Assembly: GCF_932526225.1 (NCBI RefSeq)
Contig: NC_064041.1
Coordinates: forward strand, 7,647,042 to 7,711,041
Direction: 5' to 3'
DNA from: Nematostella vectensis
Taxonomy: Eukaryota; Cnidaria; Anthozoa; Actiniaria; Edwardsiidae
DNA length: 64,000 nucleotides
This document shows, piece by piece, positions 44,433 to 54,772 of the stretch. Under the pieces are notes generated by a model. That model was not told the DNA's origin, ran no database searches, and saw only the letters and a list, made by a program, of their open reading frames with translations. The position numbers were made by a program, and so were the translations under genes. Positions within the stretch are counted from its first letter, which is position 1, and every line of letters begins with the position of its first letter.

Positions 44433-46837
44433 GTGGCTCATAGAATAAAGTTTAGAAGAGAGCGAGTTAAACGTTGTAGGCAGAAGAAGAAAGAAGAATC
44501 TTTGAAACATGATCCCATGGACGGAGTTTCGACAGCATACCAAACACCTCAGGCGCTAGGGAAAGCTATGCGTAAAGTAAAACGACACCTGCCAAAAAGT
44601 CATCGAAAGAGAAAAGCAGTTTTCAAGCTTGCATCTGGAATCCCCCCAAAAAAGAAGGGGTTAGCGAAGAGACGGTTAATTTTGTAAATGTCTTTTACAG
44701 GCTTGATGCAGTTTCTCGTCAAGATCCTGGAAGGAAAGAGTATATAACTATAAGACAAGCATCACGTGCAAAAAAGGCACCTGTATTGTTCGCTCAAAGA
44801 AACGTATGACATGCTTGTCAATGACAACCCCTCAGTGCAGATAAGCTTCAGTAAGTTTTGTTCACTGAGACCAGTTGATGTGATGTAGTCAAGTGATATG
44901 CCCAGGGATGTCTGTCTTTGTTCTTATCATGAAAACATCAAGTTGCTGTGCCATTGCTTAACTAATCAGATTCCAGACTTTCCAGTTTATACAGGGTCCT
45001 TTGTTGATAACTATGTATGCACCTCAGAGTCAGAGAGCTTCATGCTTGGAAAGCGTGATCAGTGTCCAAAATGGCTTGCTGCGATAGTGGCAGATGTCGA
45101 TACATCACTTGAAGTAGAGTGGCAGCAGTGGGAAAGAGTAAAACAGGTGGCAACTTCAAAGAGAGGATAAGACAAGAAAAAAATCAAAGCAATGAAAAAA
45201 ATCTGCAAAGTTGGTACTTTAGAGAATGCAATCCACTCACTTGAAGATCAGATGCCATTTCTTCTTCATCAAGTGTATGTTAACGGGCAGCAATCCAGTT
45301 TCTTTGAAGCAAAAAAATATATCTTGCAGAAGATGAAGCATTGGTATAGGTTGAATTTGCTGAGAACTACACTTGCAAGCATCAAGATGAATCCAAAGTG
45401 CCCATTGGCATCAGGAACAGGTTACTCTTTTTACCGTGGCAACCTGGGTCAACAATGGATCTGAAATTATATGTCTCACGTAATTGTGACTTATGAACTT
45501 TCTCATGATAAGAAGCCTGTGACAGTCCAATGTCCAATGTCATTGATCGAATTGTGAGAAGGCATACCAAGGTCAGAAAGGTGTGTGTGTTTTCTGATGG
45601 GCCCAGTTTGCAATTTAAGAACAGAAACATTACAAACTTTTTGCATGAGCTAAAAGCCACAGTACAAATTGAGTGGCACTACTTTGCCACCTCGCATGGC
45701 AAAGGAGTTGTAGACGAGATTGGAGGGACAGTTAAAAGGATGGTTTGTAATGCTGTATCCACAAGAAAGCACATACAGTGACAGATGCAAAAGTGTTTGC
45801 AGAAGTAGGAAAAGCAATATGTAAGATGATAGATGTCACATATCTGTCAAAGGAAGAGATCGAAAGAACCGCAAAGTCTCTATGCTTAGAGCAGTGCTTC
45901 CAGTTTTAAAAGGCATAGCCAATTTCCAGTTTGCACCCCCTTGAAAATGGTACGGCAGGCGACGAGGATGCCAACTCTGAGGACACGTGCTCGTCCAGTG
46001 ATAGTGAAGTGAATCTCCTAGTGAGGAAGATGAAGGAAAAGAAGCAGATGACACAAAGAGGAAGGCTTACACCAGTGAAATGAACATCAATGTTGAACAG
46101 GGTCTCCCAGATGAAGATCTTTAATCGATCTACTAGTTTTGAGCTCCCATATCACTTGGAGTATTATGTTAAGGCTGTTTTGAATGGAACTGTGAAGTTT
46201 CAAGGAGTAAATCTTATCTCAAAAGAAGATCTGAAATCTCTCCATGGTAAGCCCTTGCCAAAAAATCCCCAAGAGAATTAGCTTTCGAATTTTGTTATCG
46301 ATAGTACCGATCTATATTGAAGTCTAAGTGTGCTAAGGCTTGAACAATTATTGACACCTCATCGTGGGAGATATTTGAGAAGGGTGTTGGCAGTTGGCCA
46401 AAACATTACTGAAAGGAAAATATCTTCTGCTGGAAGATGCTATTTTAGTGCCTTGTATGACCCTAAGCAAAAGCACTGGTTCCTACTGGCGGTCGTCCCC
46501 CCCAAAAAAGCAGGTGTTATGCCTCAACAGCTTGGCTTCTAAAGTAGTAACCACCACCTCATAACAGGCTCTCTACAAGATGGCAATGCTCGTAGAGGAG
46601 CTACACAACATCACATATATAAGGAAGAGTAAATTTGCCATCAACACCAAGGAAGACATCCAGCAACAATCAAACTCTCATAACTGTGGAGTTCTTGTTT
46701 GTTTGTACGCCAGTTGCCTTGTGAACCAAGGGAAGATGATTGGTTGGCCTAGTATAACCTCTTTCAGAAAGCTGATGCTTCTTGATCTCCACATGAGAAG
46801 TCTTCATTCTACAACCCCTAAAGTAGTTCAGCTTTAA
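44433..46837 (+). pseudogene. Transposon-like gene: RNase-H-like acidic core plus Ulp1-type cysteine protease, broken
   Basis: Successive open segments in several frames read as one protein. A very basic N-terminus (44433-44687) is followed by a Cys-containing region (YHENIKLLCHCL, FVDNYVCTSES, CPKWLAAIVADVDTSLEVEW) at about 44898-45170. An RNase-H-like order comes next: VEFAENYTCKHQDE (45350; Glu where an Asp would be expected), VFSDGPSLQFKN (Asp at 45596) and FATSHGKGVVDEIGGTVKR (Asp near 45713). A linker rich in Glu and Ser follows, and finally a Ulp1/C48-like end: KHWFLLAVVP, then QQQSNSHNCGVLVC with the nucleophile-like Cys at 46684. Frame changes and stops near 44880, 45170, 45350, 45780, 45905 and 46540 disable it. 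Transposase identity is inferred from the motif order; the superfamily is unnamed by me. Confidence 0.6.
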
Positions 46838-46917
46838 GATTACTATGCCATAGATTATGTCTGGCGTGAACAATGAATCGGGGCCTACGCAATGTCGTAA
46901 ACTGTTAACGTAAACTA

Positions 46918-48172
46918 TGTCGCTCCAGGTTCTATGCATCGAAGGCTGAAAATCTTAAGAACACTAAACCAAGTCAATGGTGGAACAAGGTTAAGAAGAT
47001 TGCTGGGATGACTCCGGCGGAGGGAAGCGATGACATTTGGTCTCAAGACCAAAGACATCGCGAATTTGATCGACAACGCCTTGCTCGAGCCCATGCAAGA
47101 ATACACTCCGCTGGAAGGTCTCCCACCTACCGATGATGGCGCTGAAGCCATTTGTCTCGATGAATCGGACGTCTGCTCTGCTTTGCTATCACTTAATCCT
47201 CGCAAAGCTTCAGGCCCTGATGGGCTGCCAAACTGGGTCCTAAAAAATGATGCTGACTTTCTCGCTGGTCCTGTTTGCGCCATTCTCAACAGTTCGTTTG
47301 CCGAGCAGAAGCTTCCACCTTCCTGGAAGGACGCGGACGTCACTCCCCTACCCAAGGTGAAACCTGTTACGATCGTCACCAAACACATTAGGCCCATCTC
47401 ACTGACTCCTGCACTGTCAAAGTTAGCTGAGGACTTTGTTTTACGTAATCATGTTGGCCGCGCAGTCCTCGAAATAATTGACCCTCACCAATTTGGGGCC
47501 ATCCCCAAATCGTCAACTGCGCAGGCGCTAATCTCCATGCTGTACACCTGGGCCGAGGCCACTGACGGGACTGGTTCTGCTGTGCGTGTGGTTCTCCTGG
47601 ACTATAGGAAAGCGTTCGATCTGATTGATCACCAGCTTCTGGTCGAAAAGATACTCTCCCTCAACATCCCTAGCAGTGTTGCCTGCTGGGTGGGCGACTT
47701 TCTACTCAACAGACGCCAACGTTTGAAGTTGTCACATGACTGCTTCTCGGAGTGGGGCCATGTCCCATCTGGGGTACCCCAAGGAACCAAGCTAGGGCCC
47801 TGGCTCTTTCTTCTGATGATCAATGACCTACATCCACCTGGGGCTCAGTCGTGGAAATATGTCGACGACACCACTCTAGCCAAAGTTGTCCCGAGGGATA
47901 GCTGTAGTAGCATCCAAGCCGCTGTATCATCAGTAGAGCTATGGTCGACTCGCAACAAATAACAACTGAACTCGGATAAGTGTAAAGAAATGGTGATCGA
48001 TTTCAAGAGAGTAGAGCATCAGTTTGCTCCTCTCTCTATTAATAACATGAACTTGAACGAATATATATTTGAATACATTATTATTAGTATTTTTCAATTA
48101 TATTCACGCAATTCAGCCTTAGTAGGCTGCAATGTAAAGATTTTAATAAACTGTCTATCTATCTATCTGTTT
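46918..48172 (+). mobile_element. 5'-truncated LINE with RT and (CTAT)n tail
   Basis: Begins inside the linker before RT (KAENLKNTKPSQWWNKVKK) and contains the RT ORF below. After about 48060 it jumps to a 3' UTR with the potential stem CAGCCTTAGTAGGCTG and ends TTTTAATAAACTGTCTATCT plus CTAT repeats, a typical CR1/L2 microsatellite-like tail. The C-terminal domain is missing through an internal deletion. Confidence 0.8.
47030..47962 (+). CDS. LINE reverse transcriptase (partial ORF)
   Basis: 310 codons with the ordered RT blocks SLNPRKASGPDGLPNWVL, PPSWKDADVTPLPK, RPISLTPALSK, VLLDYRKAFDLIDH (catalytic Asp), GVPQGTKLGPWLF and the intact YVDDTTL. It ends at a TAA after ELWSTRNK; reading on past this stop gives more RT-like sequence (LNSDKCKEMVIDF). 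It copies LINE RNA in intact relatives; here the endonuclease and C-terminal parts are lacking, so it is non-autonomous. Confidence 0.85.
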   Translation: MTFGLKTKDIANLIDNALLEPMQEYTPLEGLPPTDDGAEAICLDESDVCSALLSLNPRKASGPDGLPNWVLKNDADFLAGPVCAILNSSFAEQKLPPSWKDADVTPLPKVKPVTIVTKHIRPISLTPALSKLAEDFVLRNHVGRAVLEIIDPHQFGAIPKSSTAQALISMLYTWAEATDGTGSAVRVVLLDYRKAFDLIDHQLLVEKILSLNIPSSVACWVGDFLLNRRQRLKLSHDCFSEWGHVPSGVPQGTKLGPWLFLLMINDLHPPGAQSWKYVDDTTLAKVVPRDSCSSIQAAVSSVELWSTRNK

Positions 48173-49850
48173 CCAACTTTTACATTGGGAGGGTTCTTTA
48201 GGTCAATGACCAAGGCTTTGCAACTGTGAAGTTCATAGAGTTAGTGCCACTAGCTTCGATTGGCTAAAGAGTGATGATATTGACGTTGTTTATGTGTCCT
48301 GTTTGTTTTTTGGGCCAATACAACTTAAGAATGGTGGCCCCTTCGAAGTACAACAGAGGCAAGAGGTTGAGAAATTGTTCTTGATGATCAAGAAAGAACA
48401 AAAATTCAAGTGTTAGCAAGGATAATTTCTCTGCACTTTGTAATAGTGCACTTACAATATGCTGTAGAGGACCACTTCTTCTAATGATCTGAAAGTTTCT
48501 AATTGTTTACCTACTTTCTGCCTAGTTCCCTTAGAAGTTTCAGTGTTACAGGCATTGCCAAGTTGCGTTACAGACATTACATCAATTAGTTACACACAAT
48601 TTACCGTCAATTTTTAATGATAGTCAATTGAGTTGATTTAAGATATTTATATCCAATCTAATGCTACAAACAATCTGAAAGAACAGTATAAAAGACATCG
48701 CTGGGTTGAATTTTAACCTTGATTTTAAATCACTCTTCTTTGTTACAGACATTACGTGTCACATATGTCATAACAAAATACTTAGAAAATTGTCGAGAAA
48801 CATCAAATTCTCCATGATTCTTTAACTTCTAATGCCATTGGTTATTATAATTAATAACAATTGGACATGTAAAACAGTCCTATGGCCTTTTTGCATTTAA
48901 ACATTACTGTTAACTTAACAGTTTGCATTGGCTGTTAATGCACTATGTGCCCCCCCCTGAAGTAGGCGGGGCCCAAAATAAAGTTGTCAATCTTTTTTGG
49001 ACCCTCCAAGTATTTATATTATCTATATAGATTCACACTATAGTATGTTTGAAAAAATAGTATTTCTCATCTCATGTGCAATTGTCCAGTAGTTATTTGT
49101 CTCAGGAAATGTTTAACAACATTAAGCTTAAATGTTAGTCCTTGCTACTGTATATATAATGCCTATTACAGCAGCAATTAAGAAAATCAGGATAAAACTC
49201 AGTACTGATATTGGCCAAAAGAGAGTTTTACCCTGCAGAAGGGCACATTTGTAGTCCTCTCCTAAGGAACAAAGAAGGGAAAAGCAAGTGCTTCTTTGTG
49301 TGAGGAAGACTGAGAAGAATGGAGCAAGCAACTCGGGAATTTAAGTGAGCTCTAAGCGGTCAAATTTGAAAATGACGAAGACGATGTGGACATTTCCATG
49401 TTGGAACATAGATTATCTAATTCTTTAAATTTCAGATTACCGGAGCCACCTTGCTTCCTCTGCAATGCCCTTCAATTATATTTGCCAAACTGTTGGTAGC
49501 CAACAAGTGAAAGGTGGTCTTTCTTCACAGCACTCATGAAATGCTCGCACTTTCAGCTGCTTTTTTTATCCACAAAAGATAGAGATTCCCTTTTTTTTAT
49601 CACGAAAGTTTCCAGTTGTTACTTGAACTGCACTTTTGAACTTTTGTAATTCTTACCATGACTTAAACATATGATCCACGGTCTCTGAAACTTGTCATAC
49701 TGTATGATCTCCCATAATAATCATTTGCTATTGAGACCAGTTTTGCATGACGTGATAGCATGAATTAGTTTTTTGCATGTTTTGTGGATTACAGTGATTT
49801 ATAGATTCCCAATATTCTGTAACATCCTTGTGTTGTTACAAAGACTTTAT
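48173..49850. other. Non-coding part of duplication copy 1
   Basis: 48173-48350 is unassigned. 48351-48415 reads as the C-terminal piece of the Myb-type ORF (EVEKLFLMIKKEQKFKC and stop) and recurs at 53342 and 54759. The rest is AT-rich without genes. Confidence 0.5.
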
Positions 49851-49856
49851 CTCAAG

Positions 49857-51773
49857 GCTATTAAAGATATTGTTGAGGAATGGTGCAGCAAAAACAAAAA
49901 GCCAAAGCGATGCTGGACAGACAGACAGGAGCAGCATGAAAGCTGGGCAGAGGAAAGACTATCTCTCTTTGCAGCTGCCCTCTCTGCAAGCTTTAGCCCA
50001 CCAGAGAGTGACAACTGTCAGGTCTGCACAGTGAACAAAGTGTCGATACGCTGTTTGATGTGCAAACAGGGGCTATTCTGTGGCCCATGTGACCAGGAAA
50101 GACATGTAGATGCTCCATTTCATGACCGTGACATCTTAATAGATGGTCACTATGAAGCACTGCCAAATTTTGTCTCAAAAAGTGCTCTTGGAGAGTGGAT
50201 AGATGTCAGTAAGCATTTCTATCACACACATTTTATTGTTAATACTATTTTTATCTCAAGGCTATTGAAGATATTGTTGAGGAATGGTGCAGCAAAAACA
50301 AAAAGCCAAAGCAATGCTGGACAGACAGACAGCAGCAGCTACATGAAAGCTGGGCAGAGGAAAGACCATCTCTCTTTGCAGCTGCCCTCTCTGCAAGGTT
50401 TAGCCCACCAGAGAGTGACATATGTCAGGTCTGCACAGTGAACAGTGTCGATACGCTGTTTGATGTGCAAAGAGGGGCTATTATGTGGCCCATGTGACCA
50501 GGAAAGACATGCAGATGCTCCATTTCATGACCATGACATCTAATAGATGGTCACTATGAAGCATTGCCAAATTTTGTCTCAAAAAGTGCTCTTGGAGAGT
50601 GGATAGATGTCAGTAAGTATTGCTATCACAGACATTTCATTGTAAATACTATAATTATGCCGCTAGGCCATTTAGCCACCATCAGCAGTTACAAGTTTAA
50701 CTTTTTTGTAAGATCAGTACCAGTTTGGAAGTCCCTGCCAAGTTATTTTTTTAATAAAGTTAATCTGTAATTTAGTTTTGTGCTACGTACATGTACCTTA
50801 CTTAGTGATCTAACCATGCAATGAGCACTGACTAGTTTTTCTATGCCAAACTCCAGGGGTAGATCCTGTAAGATTGATTATATACATTGTGTATTAACGA
50901 AAACTGCAAATTTCCCTAAATATAGATTAAATTTCTCCGGATATAGCCCCATTAAATATTACATTTTATATGATCAAAAAAACACTCTTTGTCTGGAAAC
51001 AGTACAAGCTTTGCCACCAAACTCCCCTATCCACTGCCCTGGTTGTCAAGGCATCTGTGACACAAGTGCACCCCTTCCTGGCACTCATCTTATAGTGGTT
51101 AACTTAAATGGTATGTACACATAGCTTTAACAATTTGCTTTTTAAAGGCCCATCCTTTAAAGGTCTCAATCCTTGACATCCTTTACATCTCAACAAAAAA
51201 AAAACGTGTTGAATCATTTGAATATTATCCAGCTCTAAATTGTAAAATAGGTTTCTTTTAATAAATTTCCTTCAATCTTCGGATCTTGCATTGTAACACC
51301 AAACCAAAGTAACAATGTTAGAGTGACTTGAATCACTGTGTTTAATGTTTTAGCAGAACATTTTAGCATTTAGCCTTTTAAACTTTTGATTGACGAAAAC
51401 CTTTTTCCCAAAGTTCTTCAAGAGTTTGAAAAGTTGTGGTCATGAAAGAACAGTTTCAGCTGTACGTACATATAATTGTAGATAAAATTAACATGTTGAT
51501 GTTGTTATTCTTATTGTTGTTGTTGTGTTTAGGGAGGTATGACTTTCTGCATAGCAGTTTCAAATGCAATGGCTGCAACGAGCTGTTTTCAACATCACAT
51601 CCCTTAGTATTGATACAGCTGGGTTATTGGCCAGGAAGTGTGACCAGTGTCCTGCCTATGGATTTGACCAAAGACTTTTATCCTACTGGGACATCCTGCA
51701 AAAACAGATCCCTGGCATTTCTGAACATGCTTTCCGGAAGACCTTACAGCTGCACTCCAAGTTATATGGAAGA
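49857..51773 (+). pseudogene. KDZ/Zisupton-type cysteine-cluster gene, copy 1 (four exons seen)
   Basis: Exon A1 (49857-50208, donor GTAAGC) has a Trp-rich lead and a Cys/His cluster: CQVC, CLMC, CGPC, then H and PFHDRD, a B-box-like arrangement. Exon A2 (50261-50612) duplicates A1 but has lost bases (GAACAGTG; GACATCTAATAG), giving frameshift and stops. Exon B ends at 51110 (donor GTATGT) with CPGCQGICDTS. Exon C (51533-51773, donor GTAAGT) has YDFLHSSFKCNGCN, LGYWPGSVTS and, in another frame, SYWDILQKQIPG. These cysteine clusters and the YWPG/PG motifs are as found ahead of KDZ transposases. The catalytic part is absent. Confidence 0.6.
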
Positions 51774-52099
51774 GTAAGTTGAATGCACACCGTAACCTCA
51801 ATTGTCAGTCATTCATATTAATGATGAAGAATTTTAAGATTGTGATAAGTTTCTGAGGAGCATAATGTATGAAGGATGTTCAAACTATAGGTGTTAAGTT
51901 TTTAATGATAAAACTTTTAATATTGAACTTTTGATATAAGATCTTGTTTTGACAAAATATCAAAAGGAATCCCTGGTCACCTATTTATTCCTCTATTTGT
52001 AATATTGAACTTCAACAACTTTTATATGCCTTAACACTCCCACTTGGCATAGTAATAGACCAAACGCATTTTATGATTATAGGAACTTCTTTTTTGATA

Positions 52100-52718
52100 A
52101 ACAGTTGGTTACTGAAAATCAGGGCAGAAGATGATGAACTGGATAAGAAGGGCTGTCACACGTGGCTATCAGAGTGGTCGGAGTGCACTACCCATACAGT
52201 GGCTGGAATGCTCGAACTGTATAAACAAATGCTTCCAACTAAGCGGTATATAGGCAGGAAGACTAAGACTACCCCACCAAAAATTGAAAGTCATATCAGT
52301 AAACAGAAAAATAATGTAATAACCCACTTGAAAAAGTGGGAGAAACTGGCCTCTTGTGAAAGGGAAGAAGAAAGTGTAATGTATCTGTAAAGTAATGTAA
52401 TAGACTGTAAGTTGTAATGTTTAATGTGAATTGTTTAATGAAATGTTAAAAAAAGAAATAAAGAGTAATATATATAAAAAAAGACTACCCCATCGGAAGA
52501 TGTGTTATGCAGGCTGTGTGGGAAGTGCCAAGAGAGTGTCGCGCATGTCTTGGCAGGATGCTCAGCTTTGCCACAGAGTAAATACCTTCAGAGACATAAA
52601 ACACAGCCTTGAAGGTTTTGTATTTCAAGCTTTTACGAGATCTAAAGCTAATTGATGAAGTCCCTCCATGGTATTCTCCTGTACAGCCAAAGCCACTGTA
52701 TGAGAACTATGAAGTCCA
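52100..52718 (+). pseudogene. LINE C-terminus with CCHC finger and restriction-like endonuclease, copy 1
   Basis: Readable pieces: LDKKGCHTWLSEWSECTTHT, then, after a 204-bp insertion, [18 protein letters not shown] (C-x2-C...H-x4-C finger), KVLYFKLLRDLKLIDEVPPW and YSPVQPKPLYENYEVQ, stopping at the Harbinger-like terminus. This finger followed by PPWYSP is typical of the tail of R2/NeSL-type LINEs with a restriction-like endonuclease. The endonuclease core is only in copy 2. Confidence 0.65.
52277..52480 (+). mobile_element. Polyadenylated 204-bp insertion with 12-nt target duplication
   Basis: AAGACTACCCCA occurs at 52265-52276 and 52481-52492, flanking the insert. The insert ends AATAAA (52457-52462) ... 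ATATATAAAAAA. Removing it joins the LINE protein in the right order. It looks like a retroposed transcript 3' end or a short SINE-like sequence. The same insertion is present in copy 2, so it predates the duplication. Confidence 0.65.
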
Positions 52719-53018
52719 GGGGCCGGTTCCGAAAAAAGCTTATACCCGGATTAAGCGCTATTCTAGGCATAAATCCACTATGCTAGGCATAGTTATTCCG
52801 GGCATAAATATCGGTTCCTGAAAGCACAAGTTATGCCGGGAATAGCTATTCCCAGCATAAATGTTTAATCCCTAGATTAGCGAGTGGAAAACTAGTTTTG
52901 GCGGGAAAATACGGCAACGCGCGCGCGTTTTTTTCTTTTTATTTGCGGGAAACCTGTGTAAACAAACGTTGATTTCCTCGGAAAATTTCCAAAAGGCACG
53001 CTTAAAAAACAACTAAAA
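52719..53018 (+). mobile_element. PIF/Harbinger-like terminus and 5' region
   Basis: Begins GGGCCGGTTCCGAAAAAAGC, a Harbinger-style end, with subterminal GGCATAAAT/ATTTATGCC words in both directions (52760-52865), then TTTTGGCGGGAAAA and a CGCGCGCG tract, leading to the Myb ORF. No right-hand terminus was identified. Confidence 0.55.
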
Positions 53019-53369
53019 ATGTCACAAAATAGCACCGTGGAGGATCCAAAACCAGACAAGCGAAAGCCAAATTTTTCTCAAGGAGAGTTAAACGTCATCA
53101 CCGAGAGCGTTGAGGCCAACAAAGACATATTGCAATCTAAGTTTACTAACAACCTTACAAACCAAATGAAGCAGAAAGTGTGGTTGGACATCACCGCAAA
53201 GATAAATGTCGTGGGTGTGGCTTACCGCACTGTGGAAGAGGTCAGGGTGAAATGGAAGGCGCTGTTCAGCGTGGCAAAAAAAAGAATGCTCCGTTGCCAA
53301 GAGGGGGAAGCGGCAGACTGGCGGGGGTCCGCCGCCGAAGGAGGCAAGAGGTTGAGAAATTGTTCTTGA
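53019..53369 (+). pseudogene. Harbinger-type Myb/SANT DNA-binding protein, copy 1 (frameshifted)
   Basis: MSQNSTVEDPKPDKRKPNFS, then a trihelix: ELNVITESVEANKDIL, KQKVWLDITAKINVVG and YRTVEEVRVKWKALFSVAKK. This is the Myb/SANT-like domain that accompanies PIF/Harbinger transposases and helps them enter the nucleus and bind the ends. An A8 run at about 53276-53283 (A7 in copy 2) shifts the frame, so the C-terminus is scrambled. The transposase itself is not in the window. Confidence 0.75.
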
Positions 53370-54257
53370 TGATCAAGAAAGAACAAAAATTTAAGTGTTA
53401 GCAAGGATAATTTCTCTGCACTTTGTAATAGTGCACTTACGGTATGCTGTAGAGGACCACTTCTTCTAATGATCTGAAAGTTTCTAATTGTTTACCTACT
53501 TTCTGCCTAGTTCCCTTAGAAGTTTTAGTGTTACAGGCATTGCAAAGTTGCGTTACAGACATTACATCAATTACTGTAGTTACAGACATTACATTACGTA
53601 CATTACATATCTTTCATTCAATTTTTAATGATAGTCAATTGAGTTGATTTAAGATATTTATATCCAATCTAATGCTACAAACAATCTGAAAGAACAGTAT
53701 AAAAGACATTGCTGGGGGGGGGTTGAATTTTAACCTTGATTTAAAAAAATCACTCTTCTTTGTTACAGACATTACGTGTCACATATGTCATAACAAAATA
53801 CTTAAAAAAATGTCGAGAACCAACAAATTCTCCACGATTCTTTAACTTCTAATGCCATTGGTTATTATAATTAATAACAATTGGACATGTAAAACAGTCC
53901 TATGGCCTTTTTGCATTTAAACATTACTGTTAACTTAACAGTTTGCATTGGCTGTTAATGCACTAACTATGTGCCCCCCCCCCTGAAGTAGGCGTGGCCC
54001 AAAATAAAGTTGTCAATCTTTTTTGGACCCTCCAAGTATTTATATTTTTATCTATACAGATTCACAGTATAGCATGTTTGAAAAAATAGTATTTCTCATC
54101 TCAATCTTTTTTGGACCCTCCAAGTATTTATATTATTATCTATATAGATTCACACTATAGCATGTTTGGAAAAATAGTATTTCTCATCTCATGTGCAATT
54201 GTCCAGTAGTTATTTGTCTCAGGAAATGTTTAACAACATTAAGCTTAAATGTTAGTC
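53370..54257. repeat. Non-coding repeat segment between the Myb copies
   Basis: Matches 48390-49140 and 54790-55672, so three copies exist. It holds an internal doubling of about 90 bp (CTTTTTTGGACCCTCCAAGT at 54018 and 54105) that copy 1 at 49000 lacks. At 54257 it breaks off at TTAGTCC and joins TATAGCTATTCCCAGC, the start of the second Myb unit. Confidence 0.75.
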
Positions 54258-54436
54258 CTATAGCTATTCCCAGCATAAATGTTTAATCCCTAGATTAGCG
54301 AGTGGAAAACTAGTTTTGGCGGGAAAATACGGCAACGCGCGCGCGTTTTTTTCTTTTTATTTGCGGGAAACCTGTGTAAACAAACGTTGATTTCCTCGGA
54401 AAATTTCCAAAAGGCACGCTTAAAAAACAACTAAAA

Positions 54437-54772
54437 ATGTCACAAAATAGCACCGTGGAGGATCCAAAACCAGACAAGCGAAAGCCAAATTTTTCTCAAG
54501 GAGAGTTAAACGTCATCACCGAGAGCGTTGAGGCCAACAAAGACATATTGCAATCTAAGTTTACTAACAACCTTACAAACCAAATGAAGCAGAAAGTGTG
54601 GTTGGACATCACCGCAAAGATAAATGCCGTGGGTGTGGCTTACCGCACTGTGGAAGAGGTCAGGGTTAAATGGAAGGCGCTGTTCAGCGTGGCAAAAAAA
54701 GAATGCTCCGTTGCCAAGAGGGGGAAGCGGCAGACTGGCGGGGGTCCGCCGCCGAAGGAGGCAAGAGGTTGA
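54437..54772 (+). CDS. Harbinger-type Myb/SANT DNA-binding protein, copy 2
   Basis: 111 codons, identical to copy 1 through the trihelix except for A-V type changes. It continues in frame after the A7 run as ECSVAKRGKRQTGGGPPPKE before a stop. TGGGPPP is common after this domain in the family, so this copy preserves the better reading frame, though the end (EARG, stop) is probably early compared with the downstream EVEKLFLMIKKEQ frame. The upstream 180 bp repeats the sequence before copy 1 (TTTTGGCGGGAAAA, CGCGCGCG). Confidence 0.75.
   Translation: MSQNSTVEDPKPDKRKPNFSQGELNVITESVEANKDILQSKFTNNLTNQMKQKVWLDITAKINAVGVAYRTVEEVRVKWKALFSVAKKECSVAKRGKRQTGGGPPPKEARG

Larger units (their letters stand above)
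48351..52718 (+). repeat. Segmental tandem duplication, copy 1 (4.4 kb)
   Basis: Starts at GGCAAGAGGTTGAGAAATTG and is nearly identical to 54759-59318 over its whole length, with small indels that move the offset from about 6.4 to 6.6 kb. It includes the KDZ-type exons and a LINE tail. It ends at GAAGTCCAG, where a Harbinger-like terminus begins; copy 2 continues uninterrupted at this point. Confidence 0.9.

Noticed and set aside
52073-52390. 105-codon ORF read as one domain
   Set aside because: Its second half comes from a separate polyadenylated insertion; the reading frame runs through by chance.
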